A program made the translations under genes and the position numbers. Positions 42,860 through 58,124 of a DNA stretch of 64,000 nucleotides are shown here, one piece after another. The stretch spans positions 1,302,001 to 1,366,000 of the forward strand of contig JAGTXK010000055.1 of the NCBI GenBank assembly GCA_019096195.1, written 5' to 3'. Within the stretch, counting starts at the first letter, position 1; the number at the start of each line of letters is the position of its first letter. Source of the DNA: Boletus sp. NGJ (taxonomy: Eukaryota > Basidiomycota > Agaricomycetes > Boletales > Boletaceae). The notes under the pieces are model-generated. The model was not told the DNA's origin. It saw only the letters and a program-made list of their open reading frames with translations, and made no database searches.

Positions 42860-44992
42860 TCATCTCTTCCTCTTCATCCCGACAACTGACGCCGGATCTT
42901 TGCCCTTCCGTGTCCGTAGTGGGATAGGAAACGTGTCACTGTCCTCGTCCTCTTCTTCCACGCAACCAATGCCCTTCCCACCAACACCGCCGCCACTCTC
43001 ACTCCCCCCACCATCTCCTCTGATCCCGCTCGTATTCGGCACGATGCTCTCAGCCATGCCCATCTCGTTCCCGGAACCAGCTCCCCATCCGTCCCCGTCT
43101 TCTTCCTCAACCCCCTCCTCTTCAACATCGTCTTCTCCATCCAGAGCTTGTGAAGATGCCTGCACAATGGCAGCAGCGATCTCCGCACTGATGCTTGCAA
43201 CTCGGCTCTCGAGAGGCTCGTCCGAGCCGCTGCACTCCGCCGATCGAGGCGTGATATAATTGGTATTGGATGTCTGCGAGAAGAGAGCCGATATCGTTCG
43301 CACAGATTCCTCCAGCTCAAAATCGGCCGTGTCGTCGGATACTTTCTGTTTCTTAGCTTTGAAGCTGTATTTTCTAGATCCGTGAATGAGTACGATGACC
43401 ATGGAAAGATTACGCTCAATCCGGACACTTACATTGTGGGATCTGGCTCCCATGTCGGATCGTGTGTTCGCATGTGTTGTGTGAGCGTCGTTCGGCGGGT
43501 AAACGTCTTTTCACATTCGGGGTCTTCGCACTTATACGGGCGCTTCCCTGTGTGCGTGCGGCGATGCCTTGCAAGGCTACTAGAGTCACCAAATGTCTTG
43601 CCACAACCCGGATATTCGCAAGAGTGCGGTTTTTCGCCAGTGTGTACTCGTTGATGTACGTGAAGTGCAGATCTCTGAACATGACGTCAGAAGAAATGCG
43701 ACGACTATCAACGACAAGGACAAACCTGGATAAACGTCTTTCCGCAGCCCGCATGTCCGCAGACGAACGGTCTTTCGCCAGTGTGTATTCGCATATGTCG
43801 GGCGAGGTCACTTCGTCGAGTGAAGGACTTGTGGCACTGGGGATCTTGGCAGGTGTGTACACTAGGTACTCTGTCCTTGTCCCTGTCTTTCTCGCTGTCT
43901 ATATCCTTGTCCTTGTCCTTTCTCTTTAACTTCTTAAATTCCGTGACAGCTTTGCGCGGTGGCGACGATGTGGATGCAACAGGCTGAACGGCCGGACGAG
44001 CCGGACTGGGTGGGGACTTGGTACGACCCCCAGGTGAACAAGGAGGGGTGTGATCACTGCGTGATCGAGAAACGGGTGAGGTCGTTTCTGAAGATGAAGG
44101 AAGATGCTGACGGTCCGAGTCTGCTTCGGCTTCGAAATGAGAGGAGAGGTGGTTCAGGATGTCGCTGATATCGTTGAATTCCCCTGGAACACCGGAATGA
44201 GGATCTGACAAAGAACCTTCCGTGCGGGAACAATGACCAGGTGAACGCCTGTCACTTTCCCTATCTCTGTCAGCCTCGTTCTCTGCATGGTCTCCCGAGG
44301 ACCCTTCAAGATACGACAAATCCAGATCTTCGTTACTCCTCTCTTGAGTGCCATCGGCAGCATAATTATCGATGTCACCTGCGGTAAGAGAACGAAATGC
44401 AGGCGTGGTACGTGTCGTGGGCTGCCCCCCCCTCCACGCTGATGCCGTTTCCTTCCGAGGATTCCATGTGGCGCCCATTAGAAGCTGCATGTGCGTGCGC
44501 GGCTTGCAACATTGCTGCAATTCCACTCAGATTGAGCCCGAGTTCCGCGATGCCAGACTCCTCAGCATTATGGCTAGTTTCGTGACCAGACCCAGATCTC
44601 GCATTGCCGTTGCATTGCCCTCGGCTGTCGTGCCCTGCGAGAGCCTGTTCCTGTCGTTGTTGGGCGGCAGCACTCAGCAGGGCGGCAGAGGCAGCAGAGG
44701 CGTTCTGATGCAGCAACGTAGCAATCTCACGTTCCAGCATCTCTACGGAGAAGTTCTCGGAGACAGAGGATGCCTCGAGTGAGAGGGGAAGATCGGGAGG
44801 TGGGGTATGAGAGGGATGTGTGGAGTCTGCGAAGGAGGGGACACGTGGAGCATCGGACACGTTGATAGCGTCTTCGTCGTGAATATGTTCATCTTCTGAG
44901 CCTATAGGGTCATCGTGAACGACGTCTGAGAGGTCGAGCGCAGGTTCGTGCTCGTCGTGCTCCATTCCGGTGATCTGGGGTGATTCAAACAT
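42860..44992 (-). CDS. C2H2 zinc-finger transcription factor (four fingers)
   Basis: Probable sequence-specific nuclear regulator. Four tandem C2H2 fingers with canonical TGE/K linkers: [48 protein letters not shown] and [19 protein letters not shown]. Introns cut between and inside fingers. The upstream half is acidic and Ser-rich with an Ala-rich helix ([19 protein letters not shown]) and a Lys/Asp repeat ([10 protein letters not shown]). The C-terminal tail is acidic and Gly-rich, ending VVGMKRKR at 42860. The start is taken at 44992 ([14 protein letters not shown]); in-frame ATGs at 45031 and 44965 are alternatives. The target genes cannot be told from sequence. Confidence 0.82.
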
Positions 44993-45267
44993 GGTTGGAG
45001 AGATAGACGAAAATAAAGGGATGTGGAACATCCAGATGAGCTGTTACAGACGTTCAGATGGGCGACTGTGGAGTTGTACTCACCAAGATGCGTGCACGCC
45101 GTGTGGAGTAATGAGCGCGTCCAAGTCGAGGTTGGTGGGGAACGACTACGTTTACCTCATTTCATGTGTCATGTGATCTATAACTCAATTAGGTACCTGG
45201 TCCGCTCCAAAAAAGGAAACTAGCTCTTATACTGCGCCGTTGTCCATGCCAGTGTCACTCACCAACG

Positions 45268-46282
45268 ATGCCCCCAAAGACTAACCGTCCGAGACTACCA
45301 AAGTCACGGCGCTACCACTGGTATGCCGTCTTTTTGTTTATCATGGGGACCTTGTTCCCGCCATTGGGTTCGTGTTCTCTGTGCTTCATCTGAGCCAGGA
45401 CCGCTCACCTGCGCCATCTCCAGCCGTCGCAGCCAGATTCGGCATCGGAAAGGACTTTTGGCTCAACTTACTCTTAACAATTTGTGGTTACATCCCTGGT
45501 CGGTTCTGTCCCGTTGCCATTGCTGCCGCAGCTTCATCTAGTTCTCGTAGGACACGTACACAACTTCTACATACAGGTGCGACGGCGATGATCGGCTTCG
45601 TGACACCGGTTTCTCACTATTTCTCCCACAACAGAACGTTCGAAACAACAAGACACACCAAAGGACTCCCAAGTGGGCCTTGCGTTATGGTCTTGTCGAT
45701 GGCTCCACCATCAAGCGCCATGAACAACGTTCACAATGGGCTGGCAGATACAATGATCGGAATCCCGACTCTGGCTACGATCATCAGACCTTGGAAGACG
45801 GCCAAGTTGGACCCTCGCGGACTCCTACGCATGGTTCTGCCGATAATCCTCCAGGTGATGGGTTGTGGCGAGCTGACGACGAATCATACTATAGCGCTGA
45901 GCGTGAGGGCAGCTTACAAACACCAGAATCAGGTGGACGTTGGCGCTACCCGGGTAAATTCAATGACCCCGTTCCTGAAGCTGGAGATGCGACCAGCAGG
46001 AAGAAGAAGAAGAAAGACAGGTGGGCGAGGACAGAAGATGCATACACAGCGTCGCCAGGACAGAAGAAGAGGAAGAAGCCTAAGAAGCGATCAACGCTGG
46101 GAGACGCAGCAGACGTTAATTCAACATATCCAGATCGCACCGAATCTACCGCGGAACCGGAGTTTCCGGAGGAAGCAGCAGGGACAGGTTATAGAGGAGG
46201 CAAAGAAGGGAACACTCAAGTGGGAGAAAGCGATGGGCATGCAGTGGCATCTCGGGAGGGCGAGTTCAATCATGAGTTCTGA
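45268..46282 (+). CDS. Pmp3/RCI-family membrane protein with long charged tail
   Basis: Starts with a basic leader (MPPKTNRPRLPKSRRY), then the two-span Pmp3 fold: AVFLFIMGTLFPPLAVAARF, then FWLNLLLTICGYIPGHVHNF and the family end YIQNVRNN. Typical Pmp3 proteins are 50-60 residues; they affect membrane potential and ion tolerance. Here splicing continues in frame into a further ~200 hydrophilic residues, rich in Arg/Gly/Asp/Lys, with basic clusters (SRKKKKKDRW, KKRKKPKKRS). Introns lie at about 45367-45419, 45499-45549 and 45577-45634. Long-tailed relatives (Sna2-4 type) are known in fungi, but this tail is large. The stop is at 46282. Confidence 0.8.
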
Positions 46283-46656
46283 CATACTTTTTCCTGCTGA
46301 GCGAGGATAAAGTACTTTCATAGTACCCGTTTTTATTATGTTTGTTCCGGGTCGACCAGTTGATCTGCTAAATTATCAACCTGGATCGAGCCAGAATGCG
46401 TTGTGAGCCATCTGTCTAGCCGGGTAATTACACTTTTGTCATGCGGCATAGCCACAAGGTTAACAACTTGAAGTGACACGACATGGAGTTGACAAGGGAC
46501 AGGTTACCCGGTCAAGACCCAAATACTCAATCTCGAACGAACACATGCTACCACCGACTTGTCTCCCAAATAAACAAAAATATGTTTCAGCCTCCTCACA
46601 ATCATTTCGCCGTATAAATACTACAGCCTGTTTCCCATCCCGACGGCGCTGCTGCG
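46283..46656. promoter_or_regulatory. Promoter region of the PNGase A-like gene
   Basis: 374 bases upstream of the secreted amidase. A TATA-like TATAAATA lies at 46613-46620, 37 bp before the ATG, which would imply a very short leader. No other feature is evident. Confidence 0.4.
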
Positions 46657-49011
46657 ATGGTGTCTGCGTTCAAGGCGTTTGCCCTGTTGCTCGGCACGGC
46701 ATCAGCTACTTGTGCCAATGCTCAGGTATTGGTCGACTTCCAAGTTGCTGAACCTCCGCCCGTACCCAGCAATGCCCAGACGTGCACAGTGATGATTTTC
46801 GAGTGAGTACGAAGAGTAGAGATCGGATATGCATAGTCGATGTAACAGAACACTATCACAGGCGCACGTTTGGAAACTCTTACGGAGAGTAAGTACACAA
46901 AGGCTCCATAGGTCTTTGGAGGGCTTATGACTCGGAATCAATCATACTGGTGACTGCCCACTACCTTAGCCCTGAGATTGTCCAATATTCGTGAGTTATC
47001 AAAAGTTCTGTCTCATATCATACACTAACAGTTGGCCAGTCCACCCACTAATTGTGATCAGCCTGGCTCATGGGCGGCGGTGACCCTGAACTTCACCGTA
47101 ACGTCCAACGGAACTCAGTACGACCGTCTCGGAATTTTCACTTTCCAGAACACTGAAAGTACGTACGAGCTTCTATGCAATCTTCCGATTGGACATAATT
47201 CAACGTGGGTTCAGTTTGGCGGACTTCGACTCCCGAACCCACTTATGGCGGGATCATCTGGACGTACATCAAGGATGTCACTCGCTACGTCCCACTTTTT
47301 GCTAAACCAGGGACCTTTATCCTGGAATTGGATAATGTTGTGGATATTCAGCTGAACGGACAGTATGCTAGTATGTATCAACACTCCCGATATCAGTTTT
47401 TACCCTACAGTCATATGTCAACAGCAACACTCTATGCGACATTCTATGCAGCTTCAGAGGAGTATCCCACGGCGGGACAATCAAACCTCATTGTCCCAAT
47501 CTCCACCATGTTAAACAACACAGCCGGTGAAGCTTCTGTCCCACCTGCGTTCTCCGTGAGCCCAGATTTTCCATGTTGGGGTGTTATGACACTAATCCTC
47601 ATTTTAGCTGAATGTTACGCTTCCTCGGAATACAGTGGAGATTTACGCCGAACTCTACGCGTCGGGTAACGGTGTTGAAGAGTTCTGGGTGCGCCACTTC
47701 TCTCCCGTTGCGTGTCTCATGAGTGCTGAGTTATTGACTGCACAGTACTACAACACTGCAGACGAGTACCTCGGTGATCTTCCTGCTGGTACAACATACG
47801 GAGGTGGACCATTCCGTGAGATGCGCTTACTGGTCGACGGTCAGGTCGCTGGCGTTGCATTCCCTTATGCAGTCATCTTCACTGGGGGGATCAACCCCTC
47901 TGTCTGGAGGTGGGAGTTCGCCCGTCGGAAAACCTATTCATCCATTGACCGTGTCTCCCAGGCCCATCACTTCGTACGGCGCTCTCGACCTTCCGACCTA
48001 CTTCCTGGACCTGACACCATTTGCCCCCACCTTTGCTGATGGCCTTCCTCACAACGTCACTCTTGACGTGGCCTCCGCGGAGGCGAATCATACATTGAAC
48101 CAGAACTGGTATGTTTCGGGGTTGCTCCAGGTCGTCACAGATCCTTCTGGGCGCCCGACGACTGGCGGGATTACATGCTACGATGTCCAGCCATATGCAG
48201 TGACGGAGACATCAGCCAGCATCGGTGCAACGGGCGTCAACATCACGGTCAGGGCTCAACGCTCACTGTATATTGAGGCAATCGTGATTAGCGGAAGTGG
48301 GCAAGAAAACCACGTGGTGTTCCAACAGGACCTCAACTTTATAAACACGCAGTATTACCTTGATAACGCTACTACCCAGGTAAGTGGTTGGAGGTGAGTT
48401 TTCTTTTGCGAGGCATTGAACACGCGTTTTCGCCCAGAACGTCGCGCAAGTCTCCTCGGGATCCGTCTCGTCCCTTCATAATGGTGTCTCGTCTGTGGTG
48501 GACAGCTTTGAATATCCGCTCTACATCAACTTGTCCTATCTGGAAATCACGAACACCTCCCAAACATGTATGGCCCTACCCCTTCTGGCCGGTGACGTGT
48601 ATATACTGACGAGAATGCGGTAGTCTACACCACGTTCGACCATTCCTATAACCGACAGGTTATCCCTGCTCCATTCATTCTAGGCTCGAAGATTGCGGAA
48701 CGCCAGCAGACAGGTGTGTTCATCACTGCCTCCCAATTGGGCGAATGTCTAACAGGTGCGCAGCTGGATATTTCACGGTTACTACCACAAGCAATGCAGG
48801 GAATGGAACAAGTAACAACACATTCGCTTACATCAATACCAAAGGCAACACCTACAACAGACAAGTAGACACAGCGTACGACGTGATTATCTATGACCGA
48901 CAGAGCGGGTCGTTGGCCACTGGCTCCCTCCCCCCGTCGATACCAAACACAGCGTACGCTCAGAATGTTCCTGCTCCCAGGCTGCCTGGAAACAAGCAAA
49001 TTGTGGGATAG
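46657..49011 (+). CDS. Secreted peptide-N-glycosidase A-like amidase (PNGase A family)
   Basis: Predicted to release N-glycans from glycopeptides in the secretory path or outside the cell. The signal peptide MVSAFKAFALLLGTASATCA is clear. After short exons the catalytic family blocks appear: TCTVMIFE, YSPPTNCDQPGSWAAVTLNF, QYDRLGIFTFQNTE, then WRTSTPEPTYGGIIWTYIKD. Further on are ISTMLNNTAGEASVP, VEIYAELYASGNGVEEFWYY and FPYAVIFTGGINPSVWRP. About ten N-x-S/T sequons are present. The C-terminal beta-rich part ends PGNKQIVG at 49011. The penultimate join needs the acceptor at the GCGCAG near 48760, giving QQTAGYFTVTTTS; using the AG a few bases earlier changes the frame. Confidence 0.88.
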
Positions 49012-49269
49012 ACACTGCTGTTTTAATCAACGTCTCGTATGGACACGTGGTATATACCAGCACCATCAACCAGCTCGTACACCGCCTCTGCCTCCTACTT
49101 AATTTACCGCTAGCCTACACCACCTTCGGGCGGCGATTATGCACATGTTGAAGCGCGAACCACTCCGTGTTGAGACGGTATTCCGTTCCGATAGCGGATG
49201 GAACATTTATGAAGTTCATGTTGCTGGAACCTCATCTCCGCGTCCATTGAAAACGCTCGTGAACGTCAT

Positions 49270-52665
<3,396 letters not shown>

Positions 52666-52766
52666 AATTATACCAGACTCAGGGTCTTATATATACAAAT
52701 TCGATTAATTTATGCAAATATAATGAAGGCGCATATATTCAACTAAATATGGTACTTACGCACAAT

Positions 52767-52772
52767 CACGTG
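52767..52772. promoter_or_regulatory. CACGTG box in the C1-THF synthase / MGE1 divergent promoter
   Basis: A CACGTG palindrome lies in the 176-bp gap, 102 bp from the C1-THF synthase ATG and 70 bp from the MGE1 ATG. Confidence 0.35.
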
Positions 52773-52841
52773 CTGATAACATTCGAAAATGAAAATGGAG
52801 AAAAAAAAATTGTCAAGTTTACTAGCTCGGTGACGGTGACG

Positions 52842-53634
52842 ATGAACGGGACATTTGCAAGACGGGTTTTCTCTGCGTCCACCGCAACCTTCTCGTCCAC
52901 TGCCGTCCGTCGTTCAGCATACCCTTCACGACTTTTCCCATCCTTAATTCGTCCCTACTCTGACCAAACAACATCCCGGCCAGAGGACGCTGCTGATCCT
53001 ATACCAGAGCCAAAAATTGTAGAGGTCTCCGTAGAGTCCCAGGTCCTCGAGAATCTCAAGAAGAAAGAGGAGGAGGTCCATGAACTCACGGTCAGTTGCC
53101 CTTCTTCTTCCGCGTACTCTCGCTCACCTCACCCTACAGAGTCGACTACGGTACCTCCAGGCCGACTTCCTGAACCTCCAGCGCAATGCTGCTCGTGAAA
53201 AGGAGCAGCAACGCGACTTCGCAATCACCCGCTTCGCAGGCGACCTCCTCGAAACAGTCGATGTACTTGCTCTCGCGCTCAAATCCGTCCCCCCCGCTGC
53301 TCTCCACCTCGAACTCCCATCCTCTGACACGTCCTCCCTTCCCGATGCCACTTCGACACCTCCATTGAAGTCTGCCCACGCGTACCTCACGGAGTTACAC
53401 CAAGGTGTCGAGATGACCCATCGTCTTCTGCTCTCCATCCTGTTCAAGTACCACGTCAAATCATTCGATCCCACGGGAGAAAAGTTTGATCCTAATCGTC
53501 ACGAGGCCCTCTATCAGGCACCCATGTCAGGCAAAGAACCCGGGTCCGTTCTCGAGTGCCAAAAGACGGGTTACATGATCAAGGACCGCCTCTTGCGCGC
53601 GGCTCAAGTCGGTGTCGTCCAGGATGCGTCATGA
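52842..53634 (+). CDS. MGE1: Mitochondrial GrpE nucleotide exchange factor (Mge1)
   Basis: Matrix co-chaperone that releases ADP from mitochondrial Hsp70 during import and folding. The presequence MNGTFARRVFSASTATFSST is Arg/Ser-rich and amphipathic. After one intron the long GrpE helix (LRYLQADFLNLQRNAAREK) leads to FAGDLLETVDVLALAL. Then come HQGVEMTHRLLLSIL and the beta-domain FDPNRHEALYQAPMSG, with GYMIKDRLLRAAQVGV at the end. A Pro/Ser insert of about 30 residues (SSDTSSLPDATSTPP) lies between the helices. The start at 52842 suits the presequence better than the in-frame ATG at 52749. Confidence 0.93.
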
Positions 53635-53781
53635 CATCTTTTTCTTGGTCACTCACAGTTCACTCGGACCGTCTAGTATGCGTGACGAGTGGACATTGGG
53701 TATGCTACTACTTAGACATGGGGCAGAGCTGAATCCGGCATATACGCATCATTACGATAGATATAATCTAGCACGTATAAT

Positions 53782-55236
53782 TCAACGAATCTCTACTCCG
53801 AATCGATTCTGCAAGTTCGATGTGACCTGGGTATGCAACGTATTCGTCTCGTCATTCGTCAACGACCTAAGATGGGTTGGTACAAGCATTTGAAGAGGGA
53901 TTGATACCACACCTGTCCATAGAGCGATAATTTATTCGGTAACAAACGCTCTTCCGACACGTCTTTGGATGGGTGAAGCTGTCCGTCTGTTGTGCGTCAG
54001 ATCAACGCTAAAGGACGCTCAAAGACAACCTAACCATCTTGACATCTTCCACGGTATCGCCTGCCACGTCTCTGACGAGATCGCAAAAGTCGTTGTCGTG
54101 GAGATCCACATTTTTCGGTAACCAAAAGCTGACATCCTTGAAGCAGGCGGGGTATTTCGAATACGGCCGGAACGTCGTAATATCACCATGCTTGAATTGC
54201 GTGAGGAACCGGGGGTCTTGAGACCAAAATAGGCGAATGTCGGGGATAGAGTAGAGAATCATGGCTATGCGCTCGAGTCCAAGGCCAAACGCCCACCCAA
54301 GCTTGTTTTGGATATCTGAGGATGTGTCAGGTTGCTGTGCGTGGCGTTGACGGGAGATCACTTGCGTGCGTTGTCCAGGGTTGGCTGATAGACGACACCG
54401 CACCCCAGAATCTCGAGCCACTTGCCACGGAAGAAGACCTCCATCTCGAAGCTCGGCGTCGTCCAAGGAAAGGTTGCCTCGATCCACCTTACTCTGAGCG
54501 GGTTTTGTGGCGTCGCACCGACATGGTCACCAAAGAGGGTTAGTATGAGACTGTTGAGGGAAAGTTTCAGGTTTTTAGCGATGAGTTCAGTGTGTTTTGG
54601 GTCATGGGCTGGTTGGCAAGGGTTGATGGGCGAGAGATGAGGCACGTCTTCGATGACGATGTTGGAACGTCGGAGGTGGGCTTGCAGCGATGCATTGTCA
54701 TCTGCGATTTCTTTCATGCCGTTTGAGTCGGCAGAAACGATGCGAGCGCCCTCCGTCTGATGGAAGACAGGATAATGGGAGCCGTCTATCTCGTCGCGCC
54801 TATAGACGTCGGCTGTGAGGAGCCATTTAGTCTCGCCTTTTTCGAACACATCTACTTCGTGGGCGGATGTATGGGTGCGGAGCATGAGGTGCTTGTTGAC
54901 GTAGTAGCTGTCCGTGGCGGAGCGGCCAGGATGGTCCGGAGGGAAGGAGAGGACGTCAAAGTTTTGGTAGGGGGTGACGAGTGGGGAGAGGGAGGAGATG
55001 TGCGCGTAGGACGGGAAGTGGGACTCGACGAGGGCACGAAGGGTGCTGAGAGGATGCGCGTGCTGGGTGTGCAGCCTGAGGGGGAGCTTTGAGAGGATTG
55101 TCGGGGACACGTTCGTCATCTCATCCGTGGGGTACTCTCGACCGAGCATGCTCAGCGTCGCAGGACGCGTCGACGCGGCGGTGGTTACATGCGACCTGAG
55201 CGTGAGTCGTGGACACAGCGCAAGTGGAGAACGCAT
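53782..55236 (-). CDS. MSF1: Mitochondrial phenylalanyl-tRNA synthetase
   Basis: Single-chain class II synthetase that charges mitochondrial tRNA-Phe. The presequence [19 protein letters not shown] is basic. Class II blocks: [17 protein letters not shown] (motif 2 region), [20 protein letters not shown], then [20 protein letters not shown]. Motif 3 is [15 protein letters not shown], followed by [12 protein letters not shown]. The anticodon-binding FDX-ACB domain has [24 protein letters not shown], then, over introns, [20 protein letters not shown] and [12 protein letters not shown], ending GVEIR at 53782. The intron before motif 3 begins with GC (GCAAGT, 54365 down to 54316). Only that choice gives [15 protein letters not shown]. 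Confidence 0.93.
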
Positions 55237-55328
55237 CTCAAGGACGGGGATGAGGACGACGAGCGCGTTTGTTTGGGCATGTTTTGTGCTATGGGCAGTC
55301 GAAAGAGTGTGGCGCCTCTCTGTCTCGC

Positions 55329-56738
55329 ATGTCGCTCAAGGTGCCCGAGGCGCACTCACAGGTACCGTCGCTCCCTTCTACGCTCTTCGTCGCCGCCTCT
55401 GACAGCGACAGCCATCGTCCTCATCCAGCGCACAGAGGCACAAGTCCTCGAAACGCCCCCTTGTCCGCTCCGACAACGAGGACGATGCCCCCACTCCCTC
55501 GGCCACCCAGAGAACGAAGCGCGCCCGCACAGCCGACACCAATGTATCACCCTCTGTTGCCACCACCTCAGACGACGATAATGACATGGACGTGGACGCA
55601 GACGTGGACGTTCTCCGTGGCTCCCCACAATATTCCCTCAGTACCCCTGACGACAGTCGCTTCCTCCCAGAAGATGCCTCGCTCCCGTCCAAGAAGCGCA
55701 AGAAATCGATGGTTGTTTCAGCATCCACCAAGAAGAAGCCCCAGGTAGTCTATTCAGACGACGAGGAGAGCAACAGCCACGTCGAATGCGATTCTGTGGA
55801 GGATGACCTCAGCGACTCCGTGCCTCCTGTCGCCGAGGTTTCCGACGACGACTTTGAGATTGACACTCCGCCTAAACGTGGTGCCCCGAAACCAAAAGCC
55901 GGCGCCGCCAAGGGCAAGGCAGGGAAAGCAAGGCAGGGGCAGCTCAAAGGTGCAAAGGCAAAGAGCGTCAAGGAAAAGGAAAGGGACAGCGAATTTTGCT
56001 TGAAAGACGAGCGCAAGCTAACTGTCCCCCCGGCCACAACCTCCCGAGCATCCAGCGCTGCGGCTCAAAGCCAACCCTCGGATCTGTTCTCCAACGACGA
56101 CGTGGCGCCCTCCTCCACGGTGGATCCTCTCAGTCAGACCATCCCGAAGAAGCGCAAACTTCCGCCAATCAAGAAAACCAAGACAGCGACTGGTACTTCC
56201 ACTCCCACTACTACGACGCAAAAACCTCCACCCGCGCCTGCTCAAGAGCTAGCGAAGCCTTCGTTACCAACCTCCGAACAACGAAAACAGGCATTGACAG
56301 GAGTGCGAGACATTGACTTGGCCGACTCCAAAATCTATGCGGAGCTTTTCAAGGGTGTAAGTCTTCATTCTTGGTGAGACCTCACTTGGCTCATTCGTCA
56401 GGCCGGCGGGAACACGCCGAGGTCTGGTTTGAAAAATGCAGAAGAGCGGCGCAAAGAGTTGGACAAGATGAGAGACGAGGCAAGGGCCAGGCGCGCCGAG
56501 GAAGCGGTGAGATCTCTGAGAAACAGCTTCTCATTGTTGTTTCTGACAACCTGGTCTGCAGAAGTTTACGTTTGATCTGCAGTCTCAAGCCGACAAGATT
56601 GCACGTTTCGAGCAACGTCTGCGTGTAGAAAACAGTACGGTGCTCCATCCGAATTTCCTCGCCGCGAAATTCAGAGATGAATGGGAACTAGAGAGGCGTA
56701 ATAGACGAGCGACACCTAAAGAGGAGGGAGAGGCATAA
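55329..56738 (+). CDS. Unrecognised charged, probably nuclear protein
   Basis: I do not recognise the family. Start 55329 (MSLKVPEAHSQ), then an intron to RQPSSSSSAQRHKS, although other upstream ATGs are possible. The first three quarters are low-complexity, alternating acidic runs (DDDNDMDVDADVDV, YSDDEESNSHVECDS) and basic runs (KPKAGAAKGKAGKAR, KKRKLPPIKKTKT). The C-terminal ~90 residues are more conserved-looking and helical: RDIDLADSKIYAELFKG, NAEERRKELDKMRDEARARR, KFTFDLQSQADKIARFEQRL and LHPNFLAAKFRDEWELERR. Several nuclear-signal-like clusters occur. It is divergent from the mitochondrial PheRS gene with 92 bases between start codons. Confidence 0.6.
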
Positions 56739-56836
56739 TGCGTTGGTGCCGTTTGCTGTCGTCGCTGTTTTTCCGGTTGTAATGTACTGACGATCGATAA
56801 GAGTATCCGACTATCTACTCTGTCGACGTGCTTGTG

Positions 56837-58091
56837 TCATGTTGCCCTGTTGGGCTTCTCCGATTGACTCAACGACTCGGTGGTACTGGTGCATAAGCGA
56901 ACTATTTGATCGACACACGTATCAAACCATTTCTTATCTGCCGTTTTTTTGGACGGTGAGGGTGATGTGGCCGCGGGACTGGCATCGTCGACGTTGAGGG
57001 CGTGCAGCTGGATTGCCAGCTCGTCGGTGACAGGCAGAAAGACGGGTATTTGCGTTTTGAAAGAGGTGGCGACCTCGGCGAGCTGAAGGATCTCCTTGCG
57101 AACATGGGCGGGGTCCTGTGCAGGGTAGAGGGCAGCTACGAGATCGTCGGATGTGGAGAGGAGGAGATTGGAGTGTGTGAGAAGGGTGTCGAACGCTGAG
57201 ACTGGGGCAGAGGAGGGGTGGGCAAGGAGATCGAGGAATATGCGCTTGTGGAGAAGCGTGGTGAGCCGCAAGATCTGATGAATCTAGGGAGGGGTCAAGA
57301 TGTGTATTAAGAGGTGGATAGGGTACCATACATTTTTTGCGCGGGCAAGCTCGTGCTTGTCCATCCTTGTGGCGTGGGCGAGTCCGAACTCGTCCCAGCC
57401 GTCGTCCGAGTCGTTGGCTGAGTCGTCGAGGGGGTCGTTGGATTCCGCTTGATTGATCATGCGGGCGATTTCTTGGAGATTGTCCTCGAGGGATTCTCTG
57501 TCTGATTTCCAGGAGAGGCAGACGGCGGCACGGTTGTCCTTTGGGATGCCAGATATGCCCCTTGCGTCTGTGATGAGGTCGTGTAGGGCGGCAGTCCTGA
57601 CGAGATACTCTTCACCGGACGCGCCGGTACCGGCCAGGCGTGGGCCGCGCGCGGCATTGTTAAGGAATGTCTGTATGAGGGCACGGATGGCGTCGATGAT
57701 GTCCTTTACGCGGTTTGTGACGTCCTTGACGAGGGCGGCACCGTGGAGGTTGTCGTGGAGGAGACGGGTGGAGCGGGCGAGTGCGGGGGTGTGCTGTGCG
57801 AGGTCGTGGAGGAGGGGGATGGATGCGGAGTAGGACGGGGCGGGGGGCTTGAGTGCGAGGGACAGTTTTGTGGAGGTGTTGTATACGAGGGCGAGGAGAG
57901 CGTCTAGGTCGTGGAGGATGAGGTGGAGGGGGGGAGAGTCGGGGTCGCGGGAGTCGAGGGCGACGATGGCAGCGGTGCAGGACTGTGAGAGGAGGGAGAG
58001 AGCGAGGATGGCTGAGAGGGAGTGAGCGAGCGAGTTTTTGTAACGTTTTGTACTCACTCTTTTGCTTGTCCGTCATCAAGTTGCTGTCCAT
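56837..58091 (-). CDS. Cyclin-D1-binding protein 1 (GCIP)-like protein
   Basis: Helical protein of the GCIP/CCNDBP1 family; in animals it binds cyclin D and Grap2, while the fungal role is unknown. The short first exon (MDSNLMTDKQK) joins over a 44-nt intron to TILALSLLSQSCTAAIVAL. Family-like regions: VKDVTNRVKDIIDAIRALIQ, GPRLAGTGASGEEYLVRTAA, then an acidic SNDPLDDSANDSDDGWDEF, followed by LRLTTLLHKRIFLDLL and the basic end. The position of the acidic block before a final helical bundle fits the family. Stop at 56837. The start is only 33 bases from the YME1 start on the opposite strand. Confidence 0.7.
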
Positions 58092-58124
58092 TATGTAATC
58101 CTTGTCTTTTCTGTCCTTGCACGC
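58092..58124. promoter_or_regulatory. 33-bp gap between divergent start codons (GCIP-like / YME1)
   Basis: The two opposed ATGs are separated by only 33 bases, so the 5' leaders must overlap or be almost absent, or promoters lie inside the coding exons of the partner. Confidence 0.5.
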
